From NCBI GenBank assembly GCA_021811235.1, contig JAJZPG010000012.1, positions 25,553 through 89,552 of the forward strand: a stretch of 64,000 nucleotides of DNA. Direction: 5' to 3'. The stretch comes from Pseudomonadota bacterium (lineage in GTDB: Bacteria > Pseudomonadota > Gammaproteobacteria > Burkholderiales > Thiobacillaceae). Made by a program: the position numbers and the translations under genes. The notes under the pieces were generated by a model. It was given only the letters and a program-made list of their open reading frames with translations. It did not search any database and was not told the origin of the DNA. Below are positions 53,227 to 63,224 of the stretch, piece after piece. Each line of letters starts with the position of its first letter. Position 1 is the stretch's first letter.

Positions 53227-54584
53227 AAATCAACGCACTGACCCGCACTCTCCTGGCAGCCGGCATGCTGCTGGCTGCCCTGCCCGGACAGGCAGAAACC
53301 GTCAACCTGCAGCAGGCGGTGGAAATGAGCCTGGCGGCCGACCCCCGCATCAAGGAACGCGAACAGGTGGTCGAAGCCGCGCGCAGCCTGGTAGAGGAGG
53401 TGCGGGGCAACGCCGGCTGGCGGATCAGCGCCAATGCCTTCATCGGGCTGGCGCCGGAAGTCGAGGGCGGGTTCTACCAGGGGGGCGCCTACAGCGGGAC
53501 CGTGCCGCGCACCGACGGCGACAACCTGGATGGCGTGTCCGACTGGACCCATCTGGATTTCGCGCTGATCAAGCCGCTTTTCACCTTCGGCAAGCTCGAA
53601 CGCTACGGCGAGGCGGCCGAGGGCAACGTCGATCTCAAGCGCGGCGAACTCAAGCAGACGCGCGGCGACATCGTCTACGACACCAAGCGTGCCTATTTCG
53701 GCTACCTGACCGCGCGCGATACCCGGGGTTTCCTGGAAGACATGCAGGGGCGGCTGAACAGCGCCATTTCCTCGGTCGAGCGCAAGCTCAAGGACGAAAC
53801 CGGCGAAGCCCGGCAGTCCGACCTCTATGCGCTGCAGACCGCCCGGGGACTGCTCGCCAAATATGTCCATCAGGCGAAGGCGATCGAGCAGATCAGCCTC
53901 GACGGCCTGAAGGTGCTGACCGGCGTCGGCCTGAAGGCCGACCTCAAGGTGGCGGACGAGCGTATCGAACCCGTGGCTTTCCCGCAGGTCGATCTGGCCG
54001 AATTCCAGTCGCGCGCGCTGCAGGATCGTCCCGAAATGCAGCAGCTGGAGGCGGGTCTGCGCGCCCGTCGCGCCCTGGTGGCAGCCAAGAAGGCCGACCG
54101 CATGCCGGATGTCTACGCCGGCGTGATCGGCCAGTTCAACTATGCCTCGCAGCGCGAGCGCCTGGACAACCCCTACCTCTACGATCCGTTCAACGGCGGC
54201 GGCCTCACCCCGGTGGTGGGCGTCAAGTGGGATACGGTGTTCGGCGTCGCCAGCGCACGCGTGAACCAGGCGCAGGCCGAACTGGAAGCGCTCAACCACA
54301 AGAAGGCATTCGCGGTGGCCGGCATCCCGTTCGAAGTGGGCGAGGCGTATGTCAATGCCCAGGCCAACTATGGCGCGCAACATGAACTTGCCGAGGGTGC
54401 GGCGGCGGCGCGGCGCTGGATGGTGGCGTCGCTGGCCGACCTGTCGGCCGGGATCGAAAGCGCCGACAAGGTGGCCGATGCGATCAAGAACTATGTCCTG
54501 GTGCAGACCGAATACCTGCGCACGGTGAACGATTACAACATGAACGTGGCGCAGCTGGCGCGGTTGACGGGTGAACTCAGGTAA
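53223..54584 (+). CDS. TolC-family outer membrane protein within the mla operon
   Basis: This 453-residue precursor has a signal peptide (to GQA) and two OEP-type halves: VNLQQAVEMSLAADPRIKEREQVVEAARSLVEEVRGNAGW, and FPQVDLAEFQSRALQDRPEMQQLEAGLRARRALVAAKKADRMPDVYAGVIGQ, with long heptad-like helices. It fits the TolC/OEP fold (trimeric outer-membrane barrel with periplasmic helix tunnel). It sits where many relatives have mlaA (vacJ), and its overlap with mlaD (4 bp) suggests translational coupling. A link to the Mla complex is an inference from context. Confidence 0.82.
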   Translation: MKINALTRTLLAAGMLLAALPGQAETVNLQQAVEMSLAADPRIKEREQVVEAARSLVEEVRGNAGWRISANAFIGLAPEVEGGFYQGGAYSGTVPRTDGDNLDGVSDWTHLDFALIKPLFTFGKLERYGEAAEGNVDLKRGELKQTRGDIVYDTKRAYFGYLTARDTRGFLEDMQGRLNSAISSVERKLKDETGEARQSDLYALQTARGLLAKYVHQAKAIEQISLDGLKVLTGVGLKADLKVADERIEPVAFPQVDLAEFQSRALQDRPEMQQLEAGLRARRALVAAKKADRMPDVYAGVIGQFNYASQRERLDNPYLYDPFNGGGLTPVVGVKWDTVFGVASARVNQAQAELEALNHKKAFAVAGIPFEVGEAYVNAQANYGAQHELAEGAAAARRWMVASLADLSAGIESADKVADAIKNYVLVQTEYLRTVNDYNMNVAQLARLTGELR

Positions 54585-54649
54585 AGCGACCGCGTCTACC
54601 CTGATAGCCGATTCTCCACACCCCCCGTTTTTCAGAGGATACATCCGTT

Positions 54650-55285
54650 ATGTTGCGCACTTTCTTCCTGCTGCTGGCCCTGCTGGCAGGACTTGGCGGC
54701 GGTCAGGCGCTGGCTGCGGATACGCCGCCGGACGTGCTGGCGCGCACCACCACGCAGGACGTTCTTGCCATTCTGAAGCAGGACAAGGACATCCGGAACG
54801 GCAACATGTCCAAGGTCTATCAACTGGTCGAGGCCAAGATCCTGCCGAATTTCGACTTCAATCGCATGACCCAGCTGGCGGTCGGCAAGCATTGGCCGCG
54901 CGCCACCGCCAAGCAGAAGCAGGCGCTGGTGACCGAGTTCCGCAACCTGCTGGTGCGCACGTATTCCACTTCGCTGACCGCGTTCACCAACCAGACGGTC
55001 GAATTCAAGCCGATGACGATCAAGCCGGATGACACCGACGTGACCGTGCGCTCCGAAATCCGCCAACCGGGCGGGCAGCCGATCCCGATCGACTACAGCA
55101 TGTACAAGACGGCCTTCGGCTGGAAGGTCTACGACGTGTCGATCGATGGGGTCAGCCTGGTCACCAACTACCGCGCCTCCTTCGCCACCACCATCCGCCA
55201 GCAGGGCATAGACGGCCTGATCAAGACGTTGGCCACCCAGTCTGCGCGCGGCGCGTCCAAGCCGGCCCCGCGCCCCGGCTCGTGA
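54650..55285 (+). CDS. mlaC: periplasmic phospholipid-binding protein
   Basis: This 211-residue exported protein (signal peptide to ALA) belongs to the MlaC/Ttg2D family: QLVEAKILPNFDFNRMTQLAVGKHWPRATAKQKQALVTEFRNLLVRTYSTSLTAF, then PIPIDYSMYKTAFGWKVYDVSIDGVSLVTNYRASFATTI. It ferries lipids between the outer- and inner-membrane Mla parts. Its stop overlaps mlaB by 4 bp. Confidence 0.94.
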   Translation: MLRTFFLLLALLAGLGGGQALAADTPPDVLARTTTQDVLAILKQDKDIRNGNMSKVYQLVEAKILPNFDFNRMTQLAVGKHWPRATAKQKQALVTEFRNLLVRTYSTSLTAFTNQTVEFKPMTIKPDDTDVTVRSEIRQPGGQPIPIDYSMYKTAFGWKVYDVSIDGVSLVTNYRASFATTIRQQGIDGLIKTLATQSARGASKPAPRPGS

Positions 55286-55551
55286 TTGCGTGCGATGACA
55301 CGCGTTGCCGCATTGGCGGCGCGGTGACCGTCGATACCGTGGGGGGGCTGCTGCGCGAACTGCAGCCGCAGTTCGACAAGGGTGTCGTCACCCTGGATTT
55401 CAGCGAAGTCGACGCCGCCGATTCGGCCGCGCTCGCCCTCATTTTCAGCGCCATGCGCCAGACCGGCGGCAAGCTCGCCTGCACCGGCCTGCCGGCGAGC
55501 TTCACCACGCTGGCCGAGCTGTACGGCGTGTCCGAACTGTTGCCGGCATGA
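55282..55551 (+). CDS. mlaB: STAS-domain Mla regulatory subunit
   Basis: This 89-residue cytoplasmic STAS protein has VTLDFSEVDAADSAALALIFSAMRQTGGKLACTGLP, the conserved STAS loop and helix. MlaB binds MlaF and supports ATPase activity. It starts at a GTG overlapping the mlaC stop, and overlaps the next ABC gene by 4 bp. Confidence 0.88.
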   Translation: MIACDDTRCRIGGAVTVDTVGGLLRELQPQFDKGVVTLDFSEVDAADSAALALIFSAMRQTGGKLACTGLPASFTTLAELYGVSELLPA

Positions 55552-56456
55552 GCCTGGATGCGCCCGCCATCCGCGTCGGCGACCTGCGCAAGCGCTTCCG
55601 TACCACCCAGGCGCTCGACGGCGTCTCGCTCGACATCCAGGCGGGCGAATTCTTCGGCCTGCTGGGCCCCAACGGCGCCGGCAAGACCACGCTGATCTCG
55701 ATCCTCGCCGGACTCACCCGTGCCGATTCCGGCCACGCCGCCATCATGGGCCACGACGTGGTGCGCGACTACCGGCAGGCGCGCCGCGCGCTCGGCGTGG
55801 TGCCGCAGGAACTGGTCTACGATCCCTTCTTCAACGTGCGCGAGACCCTGCGCATCCAGTCGGGCTACTTCGGACTCAGGCACAACGACGGCTGGATCGA
55901 CGAGATCATGCACCACCTCGACCTCACCCCGCACGCCGACAAGAACACCCAGAGCCTGTCGGGCGGCATGAAGCGCCGGCTGCTGGTGGCACAGGCGCTG
56001 GTGCACAAGCCGCCGGTCATCGTGCTCGACGAGCCGACCGCCGGGGTCGACGTCGACCTGCGGCGTTCGCTGTGGGAGTTCATCAGCCGCCTCAACCGCG
56101 AAGGCCATACCATCCTGCTGACCACGCATTACCTGGAGGAGGCCGAGGCGCTGTGCGGCCGCATCGCCATGCTGAAAAGCGGCCGCATCGTCGCCTGCGA
56201 CACCACGCGCAACCTGCTGCAGCACACCAACGAGCACTGTGCCCAGCTGCGGCTTGACGCCGAGGTGGTGCCGGTTGCCTGGCAGGGCCGCCTGCAGCGT
56301 GATGCCGACGGCGGCTGGCGCGTCAATTTCGGCGACTACGGCGAACTCGAATCCCTGCTCGCCGACCTGCGCGGCAGCGGCGTGCGCGTGCTCGAGATGC
56401 ATTTGCAGGAACCCGACCTGGAGGATGTCTTCACCGACATCATGAAAAAGCCATGA
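55548..56456 (+). CDS. ABC-2 type transporter ATPase (YadG-like)
   Basis: This 302-residue ABC ATPase has Walker A LLGPNGAGKTTLISILAGL, Q-loop VPQELVYDPFFNVRETLRIQ, signature LSGGMKRRLLVAQALVHKP, Walker B VIVLDEPTAGVDVDLRRSLW and H-loop LTTHYLEEAEALC. VPQELVYDPFFNVRE is typical of YadG. With the next gene it forms an exporter of unknown substrate. It is a regular neighbour of mlaB and murA in betaproteobacteria. Confidence 0.9.
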   Translation: MSLDAPAIRVGDLRKRFRTTQALDGVSLDIQAGEFFGLLGPNGAGKTTLISILAGLTRADSGHAAIMGHDVVRDYRQARRALGVVPQELVYDPFFNVRETLRIQSGYFGLRHNDGWIDEIMHHLDLTPHADKNTQSLSGGMKRRLLVAQALVHKPPVIVLDEPTAGVDVDLRRSLWEFISRLNREGHTILLTTHYLEEAEALCGRIAMLKSGRIVACDTTRNLLQHTNEHCAQLRLDAEVVPVAWQGRLQRDADGGWRVNFGDYGELESLLADLRGSGVRVLEMHLQEPDLEDVFTDIMKKP

Positions 56457-57208
56457 GCGGATTACCGGCACTCTTCTACAAGGAAATGCTGCGTTTCTGG
56501 AAGGTGGTGGTGCAGACCGTGGTCGCCCCGGTGGTGACCGCGCTGCTGTACCTGCTGATCTTTTCCCACGTGCTCGAGGAACACGTCGAGGTCTATCCCG
56601 GCGTTTCCTACACCAGTTTCCTGGTGCCGGGACTGGTGATGATGAGCATGCTGCAGAATGCGTTCTCCAACAGCTCGTCCAGCCTCATCCAGTCGAAGAT
56701 GCAGGGCAACATCGTGTTCGTGCTGCTGCCGCCCTTGTCCTACCTGGAATTCTTCCTCGCCTACCTCGGCGCAGCGGTGATCCGCGGCCTGGTGGTCGGC
56801 CTGGGGGTATGGGCTGTGACCCTGTGGTTTGCGCCCTGGCAGATGCCGCATCTGGGCTGGTTGCTGGCGTATGCGCTGTTGGCCTGCGCCGTCATGGGAG
56901 CCGTCGGCATCGTCGCCGGCATCTGGGCGGAAAAATACGATCAGCTGGCGGCATTCCAGAACTTCCTGATCCTGCCGCTGACTTTCCTGTCCGGCGTGTT
57001 TTATTCGATCCATTCGCTGCCGCCCTTCTGGCAGGCCATTTCGCACGTCAACCCGGTGTTCTACCTGATCGATGGCTTCCGCTATGCCTTTGTCGGGCAG
57101 TCCGACACCGACCCCTGGCTCGGCCTGCTGGTCGCGGGGGCCTGCTTTGTGGCAATATCCGCCCTCACTCTGGTGCTGCTCAGGCGCGGCTACAAACTCA
57201 GACACTGA
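56453..57208 (+). CDS. ABC-2 type transporter permease (YadH-like)
   Basis: This 251-residue membrane protein has six hydrophobic segments and LYKEMLRFWKVVVQTVVAPVVTALLYLLIFSHVL, SYTSFLVPGLVMMSMLQNAFSNSSSSLIQSKMQGNIVFVLLPPLSYLEFF, and FSGVFYSIHSLPPFWQAISHVNPVFYLIDGFRY-like ends, as in YadH/NodJ. It overlaps its ATPase by 4 bp. Confidence 0.9.
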   Translation: MSGLPALFYKEMLRFWKVVVQTVVAPVVTALLYLLIFSHVLEEHVEVYPGVSYTSFLVPGLVMMSMLQNAFSNSSSSLIQSKMQGNIVFVLLPPLSYLEFFLAYLGAAVIRGLVVGLGVWAVTLWFAPWQMPHLGWLLAYALLACAVMGAVGIVAGIWAEKYDQLAAFQNFLILPLTFLSGVFYSIHSLPPFWQAISHVNPVFYLIDGFRYAFVGQSDTDPWLGLLVAGACFVAISALTLVLLRRGYKLRH

Positions 57209-57259
57209 GCGTTCCCTTGGGTAGGGAGCGCCCATCGAAACAAGCGAGGCAAGACGAGC

Positions 57260-57496
57260 ATGGTTACTCCCGACGACATCAAAGGCTGGATCACGGAGAA
57301 ACTGCCGTGCGACTACATCGAGCTGGACGGTGACGGCCAGCATTTCCAGGCGGTCATCGTCAGTCCGTCTTTTACCGGCAAGAACATGATCCAGCAGCAC
57401 CGCCTGGTGTACGACGCGCTCGGCACCCGCATGCATGCGCAGATCCATGCCCTGTCGATGAAGACCTATACCCCCGAAGACTGGGCCAATCGCTGA
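57260..57496 (+). CDS. ibaG: BolA family protein (IbaG-like)
   Basis: This 78-residue protein has the BolA fold with CDYIELDGDGQHFQAVIVSPSFTGKNMIQQHRLVYDALG; the conserved His after QQ may bind an Fe-S cluster with a monothiol glutaredoxin. Its place before murA is that of IbaG (YrbA). Its stop directly adjoins the murA ATG. Confidence 0.9.
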   Translation: MVTPDDIKGWITEKLPCDYIELDGDGQHFQAVIVSPSFTGKNMIQQHRLVYDALGTRMHAQIHALSMKTYTPEDWANR

Positions 57497-58750
<1,254 letters not shown>

Positions 58751-58890
58751 GACGTTGTCCACGGCGCCTGGTCCTTCGGTCGAGCCATTCGGCCCGGCTC
58801 GGAGGGGCCTGTCGAAGCCTAAGTCCAGTAAAATGCGGGAACTGGCAGGCGGGCCTTTCGATAGACGCTGGATTGCCGAGACTTTCAATA

Positions 58891-58960
58891 CCGTTCGGGC
58901 TGAGCTTGTCGAAGCCCTTTTGCGATCCATGCAGCGCTTCGATGGGCTCAGCGCGAACGG
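58891..58960. repeat. REP-like inverted pair downstream of murA
   Basis: CCGTTCGGGCTGAGCTTGTC... (58891-58917) and GCGCTTCGATGGGCTCAGCG... (58934-58960) are inverted imperfect copies of each other, separated by 16 bp, able to form a hairpin. Similar TTCGGGCTGAGCTTGTCGAA elements are widespread REP repeats in proteobacteria. A diverged relative with GGCCTGTCGAAGCC lies at about 58808-58821. The 250-bp spacer between murA and hisG holds no gene. Confidence 0.7.
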
Positions 58961-59000
58961 ACGGTTACCGAGCCCTGCGAGTTAGGAAATCGCAATACCC

Positions 59001-59663
59001 ATGAGCAATACCGGCATCACGCTCGCCCTCTCCAAGGGCCGCATCTTCGAAGAAACCCTGCCGCTGCTGGCGGCGGCGGGTATCACGCCGACTGAGAACC
59101 CGGAATCTTCGCGCAAACTCATCATCGGCACCAATCGTGACGACGTGCGGCTCATCATCGTGCGCGCCAGCGACGTGCCGACCTACGTGCAATACGGCGC
59201 CGCCGACCTCGGCATCGCCGGCAAGGACGTGCTCAACGAGCACCGCGGGAACAGCCTGTACCAGCCACTCGACCTGCAGATCGCGCGTTGCCGCATGATG
59301 GTTGCCGTGCGTGAAGGTTACGACTACGCGGGCAAGGTGAAGCAGGGCGCACGTATCCGCGTCGCCACCAAGTACGTCAACGCCGCGCGCGACCATTTCG
59401 CGTCCAAGGGCGTGCACATCGACCTCATCAAGCTCTACGGTTCGATGGAGCTTGCTCCGCTGGTCGGCCTGTCCGATGTCATCGTCGACCTCGTCTCCAC
59501 CGGCGGCACCCTCAAGGCAAACGGCCTCGTCGCGGTGGAACACATCAGCGACATCAGCTCGCGCCTGGTGGTCAACCAGGCCGCGCTCAAGCTCAAGCGC
59601 ACTCTGATCCAGCCGGTGATCGACGCCTTCTCGACGGCAGTCGGCGCACGCCCCGCCGCCTGA
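59001..59663 (+). CDS. hisG: ATP phosphoribosyltransferase, short form
   Basis: This 220-residue protein is the catalytic subunit of the first step of histidine synthesis. [76 protein letters not shown] and the phosphate loop [14 protein letters not shown] are diagnostic. The short form lacks the regulatory domain and needs HisZ, which is not in the window. In many betaproteobacteria hisD-hisC-hisB follow; here the polysaccharide genes do. Confidence 0.95.
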   Translation: MSNTGITLALSKGRIFEETLPLLAAAGITPTENPESSRKLIIGTNRDDVRLIIVRASDVPTYVQYGAADLGIAGKDVLNEHRGNSLYQPLDLQIARCRMMVAVREGYDYAGKVKQGARIRVATKYVNAARDHFASKGVHIDLIKLYGSMELAPLVGLSDVIVDLVSTGGTLKANGLVAVEHISDISSRLVVNQAALKLKRTLIQPVIDAFSTAVGARPAA

Positions 59664-59665
59664 CC

Positions 59666-60898
59666 GTGCCCGCCGTGTTCAATCCGGCATCGTGGACGCC
59701 CGTCGTCCTGGTGTGGTCCTTCCTGCTGCTGCTGCCGTTCAGCCGTTCGTCCGAGCTGCCCATGTTCATCATGGCCATCCTCGGCGGCGTCCTGATCTGG
59801 AAGCACGGCAGGCAGGCCACGTGGCAGGGCGGCGCCAGGACCTTCAGCCTGCTGTTCCTGTGCATCTGGGTGCCGATCGCGCTGTCGGTGCCGGATTCCC
59901 TGTGGTTCAAGAAATCGCTCAGCACCGCGCTCACCTATCCGCGCATCTACCTGGCGGGCATCTACATCATCTGGATGCTGCGCGAAGATCTCGCGCGCCA
60001 GCGGCTGCTCAAGCTGTCGGCCTGGCTGCTGCTGTTCTGGGTGTTCGACGCCCTGGTGCAGGCGGTGGTCGGCTACGACCTGCTGGGGCATGCCTACCCG
60101 GAACGCTTGAATGGGCTGTTCGGGCCGGATAACTGGAAACTTGGCCTCAGCCTCGCCATGCTATCGCCCATCGTGTGGGAATACGTTTCGCGCCATGGCG
60201 CGAAGTGGCAGCTGGCGCTGGCCTGGCTGGGGACGGCGGCCGTCGTGCTGCTGGCGAGCAATCGCGAAAGCTGGATTGTCTTTGCCGTCGCCACCGTGAT
60301 GTGGGTCTGGGTGTACGCACGGCGGCTGGGGTTTCACCCGCTGAAGCTGCTGACCCCTATCGTGCTGATTGCGGCACTGGCGGGCGCTGGGGCGTACCAG
60401 GCCAACCCAAAGTTTGCACAGCGTGTCGATCAGTCGATCGGCGCTCTGGATTTCACCTACGAAAGCCTGAACATGGCAAGTTCCTTCAGGGTGCATCTAT
60501 GGAACAATGCGCTTGCGGTGCTGGAAAACCATCCCATTAACGGAGCCGGCGTACGAAGCTACCGTTATGCGTATGCCAAATATGCCGAGCCGGACGATCC
60601 CTACCTGAGTCCGGACGGCACAGGCATGATCTATGCGCATCAGCTGGTGTTGGAAGTCGGATCGGAAACCGGCGTGATCGGGTTGGCCGGATTGCTGGGG
60701 GTTTTCGTGATTTTCATCCGGTCGGGACGGGAGGTATCCGGCAACCCATTGGCATGGGCTGCCTGGCTGGGGGCGTTTGTCTGGCTGTTTCCGGTCAATA
60801 CACATACTGCACTCTATTCGGCGTATTGGTCGTTGCTAATCGGGTGGACGATAGCGGTAGGACTATCACGCCAGACATGGTTAGGTGAACGTTATTAA
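59666..60898 (+). CDS. O-antigen ligase family membrane protein
   Basis: This 410-residue protein has about ten to eleven hydrophobic segments and a periplasmic loop with the ligase region VHLWNNALAVLENHPINGAGVRSYRYAYA (Wzy_C/WaaL), followed by YAHQLVLEVGSETGVIGLAG, whose H-x-hydrophobic pattern is typical of WaaL. It probably transfers O-polysaccharide to lipid A core, or polymerises a glycan. The GTG start lies 2 bp after the hisG stop, suggesting coupling. It overlaps the flippase gene by 14 bp. Confidence 0.82.
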   Translation: MPAVFNPASWTPVVLVWSFLLLLPFSRSSELPMFIMAILGGVLIWKHGRQATWQGGARTFSLLFLCIWVPIALSVPDSLWFKKSLSTALTYPRIYLAGIYIIWMLREDLARQRLLKLSAWLLLFWVFDALVQAVVGYDLLGHAYPERLNGLFGPDNWKLGLSLAMLSPIVWEYVSRHGAKWQLALAWLGTAAVVLLASNRESWIVFAVATVMWVWVYARRLGFHPLKLLTPIVLIAALAGAGAYQANPKFAQRVDQSIGALDFTYESLNMASSFRVHLWNNALAVLENHPINGAGVRSYRYAYAKYAEPDDPYLSPDGTGMIYAHQLVLEVGSETGVIGLAGLLGVFVIFIRSGREVSGNPLAWAAWLGAFVWLFPVNTHTALYSAYWSLLIGWTIAVGLSRQTWLGERY

Positions 60899-62195
60899 CA
60901 TCCCACGTTTCCGTCGACTTGCCAAAGAAGGTGTGTGGATATTGAGTGGGCAGGTTGCTTCGGTCATAGGAGCTTTGGTGCTGGTTCGGATTCTCACCGA
61001 GTACCTTGAGCCTGTACAGTATGGTCAGCTCGCGCTAGGGCTCACCATCGCTGGGTTGGTCAATCAGGTTGTGATGGGCGGTGTGACTGCCGGCATTGGC
61101 CGCTATTATTCGATCGCCACCGAAGCGAACGATCTCCCCGGCTATCTGCACGCCTCGCGGTGGCTGATGGGTTATGCCACTGCTGGGGTGGTGGTTATTG
61201 CCTTGGTATTGATGGCAGGTCTGCTCTGGCTCGGCTATTCCCAGTGGATGGCGTTGGCCGCCACGGCCTTGGTGTTCTCGGTGTCGAGTGGTTACAACGC
61301 TTCCCTCAGTGGAATCCAGAATGCCGCGCGTCAACGAGCGGTCGTCGCATTTCACGGTGGCCTTGATGCCTGGCTGAAGATTCTGCTGGCCATTGGCGTG
61401 ATGCTCTGGCTGGGGAACTCCAGTACGGCGGTGGTGCTGGGATATGCCCTGTCTTCGTTACTTGTTACGGGTTCGCAACTCTATTTTCTGCGTCGGCTGA
61501 TTCAACTCCATGGCGAAAATTCGCAGATATCTGAAAACTGGGTTCAGTTGATGTGGTCGTACTCGTGGCCGTTCTCAATTTGGGGCGTCTTTACTTGGGC
61601 TCAGCAAGTCTCGGACCGGTGGGCATTGCAGACCTTTGCATCCACGCAAGATGTCGGTCTGTATGCGGTGATATTCCAGTTGGGGTATGTCCCCATTGGT
61701 ATGGTAACCGGTATGGCGATGACTTTTCTGGGACCGATTCTCTATCAGCGCTCGGGCAGTGCAGCGGATCTAAACCGTAATATGTCTGTACATCGCATTG
61801 CCTGGCGCATTACCTTTGCGGGCCTTTTAATGACAGCTCTGGCTTTTGTCTTAACGTTCTTTCTGCACGAGTGGATATTTCAGGTAATGGTGGCAACGAG
61901 GTATCAGGCGGTTTCTAATTTGCTTCCTTGGATGGTTCTGGGGGGGGGGATTTTTGCTGCAGGGCAGATGCTTGCCCTTAAGTTGATGTCGGAAATGAAA
62001 TCCGCTGCGATGACCACTGCCAAGATCGTGACTGCCATCCTTGGTGTGGGATTGAATATCTATGGGGCATCATGGTTTGGTTTGCAGGGGGTCGTGGCTG
62101 CCATTGTGGTGTTCTCCAGCATCTATTTTCTTTGGATGGCCTGGCTCGCTCAGCTTCCGCCCGCGTCGGTCGATCATCATTTTCAGACATCCTGA
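60885..62195 (+). CDS. oligosaccharide flippase family protein (Wzx/MATE-like)
   Basis: This 436-residue protein has 12 or more hydrophobic segments. LAKEGVWILSGQVASVIGALVLVRILTEYLEPVQYGQLALGLTI is typical of polysaccharide biosynthesis (RfbX/Wzx) proteins. It probably flips lipid-linked glycan across the inner membrane. The start is GTG (60885). From here on GC falls, suggesting acquired DNA. Confidence 0.83.
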   Translation: MNVINIPRFRRLAKEGVWILSGQVASVIGALVLVRILTEYLEPVQYGQLALGLTIAGLVNQVVMGGVTAGIGRYYSIATEANDLPGYLHASRWLMGYATAGVVVIALVLMAGLLWLGYSQWMALAATALVFSVSSGYNASLSGIQNAARQRAVVAFHGGLDAWLKILLAIGVMLWLGNSSTAVVLGYALSSLLVTGSQLYFLRRLIQLHGENSQISENWVQLMWSYSWPFSIWGVFTWAQQVSDRWALQTFASTQDVGLYAVIFQLGYVPIGMVTGMAMTFLGPILYQRSGSAADLNRNMSVHRIAWRITFAGLLMTALAFVLTFFLHEWIFQVMVATRYQAVSNLLPWMVLGGGIFAAGQMLALKLMSEMKSAAMTTAKIVTAILGVGLNIYGASWFGLQGVVAAIVVFSSIYFLWMAWLAQLPPASVDHHFQTS

Positions 62196-62255
62196 TAATG
62201 TGCATCAATCCTAGCCCTTCAGTTGGATTACTTGTTGACCAATAACAAAACTTTC

Positions 62256-63047
62256 ATGCTAAAAAGGTCGCTCATCAAGCTTCACTGGCTCCTTTCCAGC
62301 CAACTCGGCTTGGACCCACTCCTCTTGGCCCGGTCTCTGCGTGGCTTGCCGCGCTTTGCGAGTGACTGGGTGAAGTTCAGGAAGAAATACTCCGGCCCCC
62401 TGACCTGGATGCCCTGTCTACATGATCGGTATGAAGAGGGGGGCGCGACCAAAAGCGAATACTTCTGGCAAGACCTTCTAGTGGCGCGCTGGATATTTAA
62501 TGCAAAGCCGAAACGGCATGTGGATATCGGTTCCCGAGTGGATGGTTTTGTCGCCCATGTGGCAAGCTTTCGCAATATCGAAGTTTTTGACGTGCGGCCC
62601 ATTAGCACGCATATACCCGGCGTTGTGTTTAAGCAAGCCGATCTGATGCGCAGAGAGGGTCTGCCGGGTGCCGGGATGGATTATTGCGATTCCCTTTCCT
62701 GTCTCCATGCGCTTGAACACTTCGGGCTTGGACGCTATGGCGACCCAATTGACCCGACGGGATATGAGCGGGGCATTGCCAACATGGCGTTATTGCTCAC
62801 CCCAGGAGGAACGTTGTATCTATCCACGCCCATCGGACGAGAGCGGGTGGAATTCAACGCCAATCGTGTGTTCGACCCGAGAAATATCATCCAGTTGATA
62901 GAAGGTCAGGGGTTGACGTTGCAGCAATTGACCGTGATTAGCGCCAGCGGTGTGGTGCGAGACGATGTGGAAACCAGTCCCGAAACGCTACAGGCCCTAG
63001 CGGCGTCCACGTACAATCTCGGACTATTTGTGTTCACTAAGATGTGA
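62256..63047 (+). CDS. DUF268 family protein (methyltransferase-like)
   Basis: This 263-residue protein has YFWQDLLVARWIFNAKPKRHVDIGSRVDGFVAHVASFRNIEVFDVRP, then MDYCDSLSCLHALEHFGLGRYGDPIDPTGYERGIANMALLLTPGGTLYLSTPIGRERVEFNANRVFD. The HVDIGSR strand and CLHALEHFGLGRYGDPID pattern fit DUF268, a methyltransferase-like family found in glycan clusters. No substrate is known. ATG 62256 is taken as start; a TTG at 62223 would add 11 residues. There is no strong ribosome site. Confidence 0.72.
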   Translation: MLKRSLIKLHWLLSSQLGLDPLLLARSLRGLPRFASDWVKFRKKYSGPLTWMPCLHDRYEEGGATKSEYFWQDLLVARWIFNAKPKRHVDIGSRVDGFVAHVASFRNIEVFDVRPISTHIPGVVFKQADLMRREGLPGAGMDYCDSLSCLHALEHFGLGRYGDPIDPTGYERGIANMALLLTPGGTLYLSTPIGRERVEFNANRVFDPRNIIQLIEGQGLTLQQLTVISASGVVRDDVETSPETLQALAASTYNLGLFVFTKM

Positions 63048-63224
63048 TGGACATCTGACTTTTTTCAGCTTGATGTCCAAGGAAAGGGTTACCGAAAGCG
63101 ACAGAACAAATACTGGGACACCATGTATCAACTTCGTCTAGTAATTACCTTGTGATTCCTATCACTTTATCCCGTTGTTCATTTGTGCATAAAAACATAC
63201 AAAGTTGGACTCTAAGAACCCACC

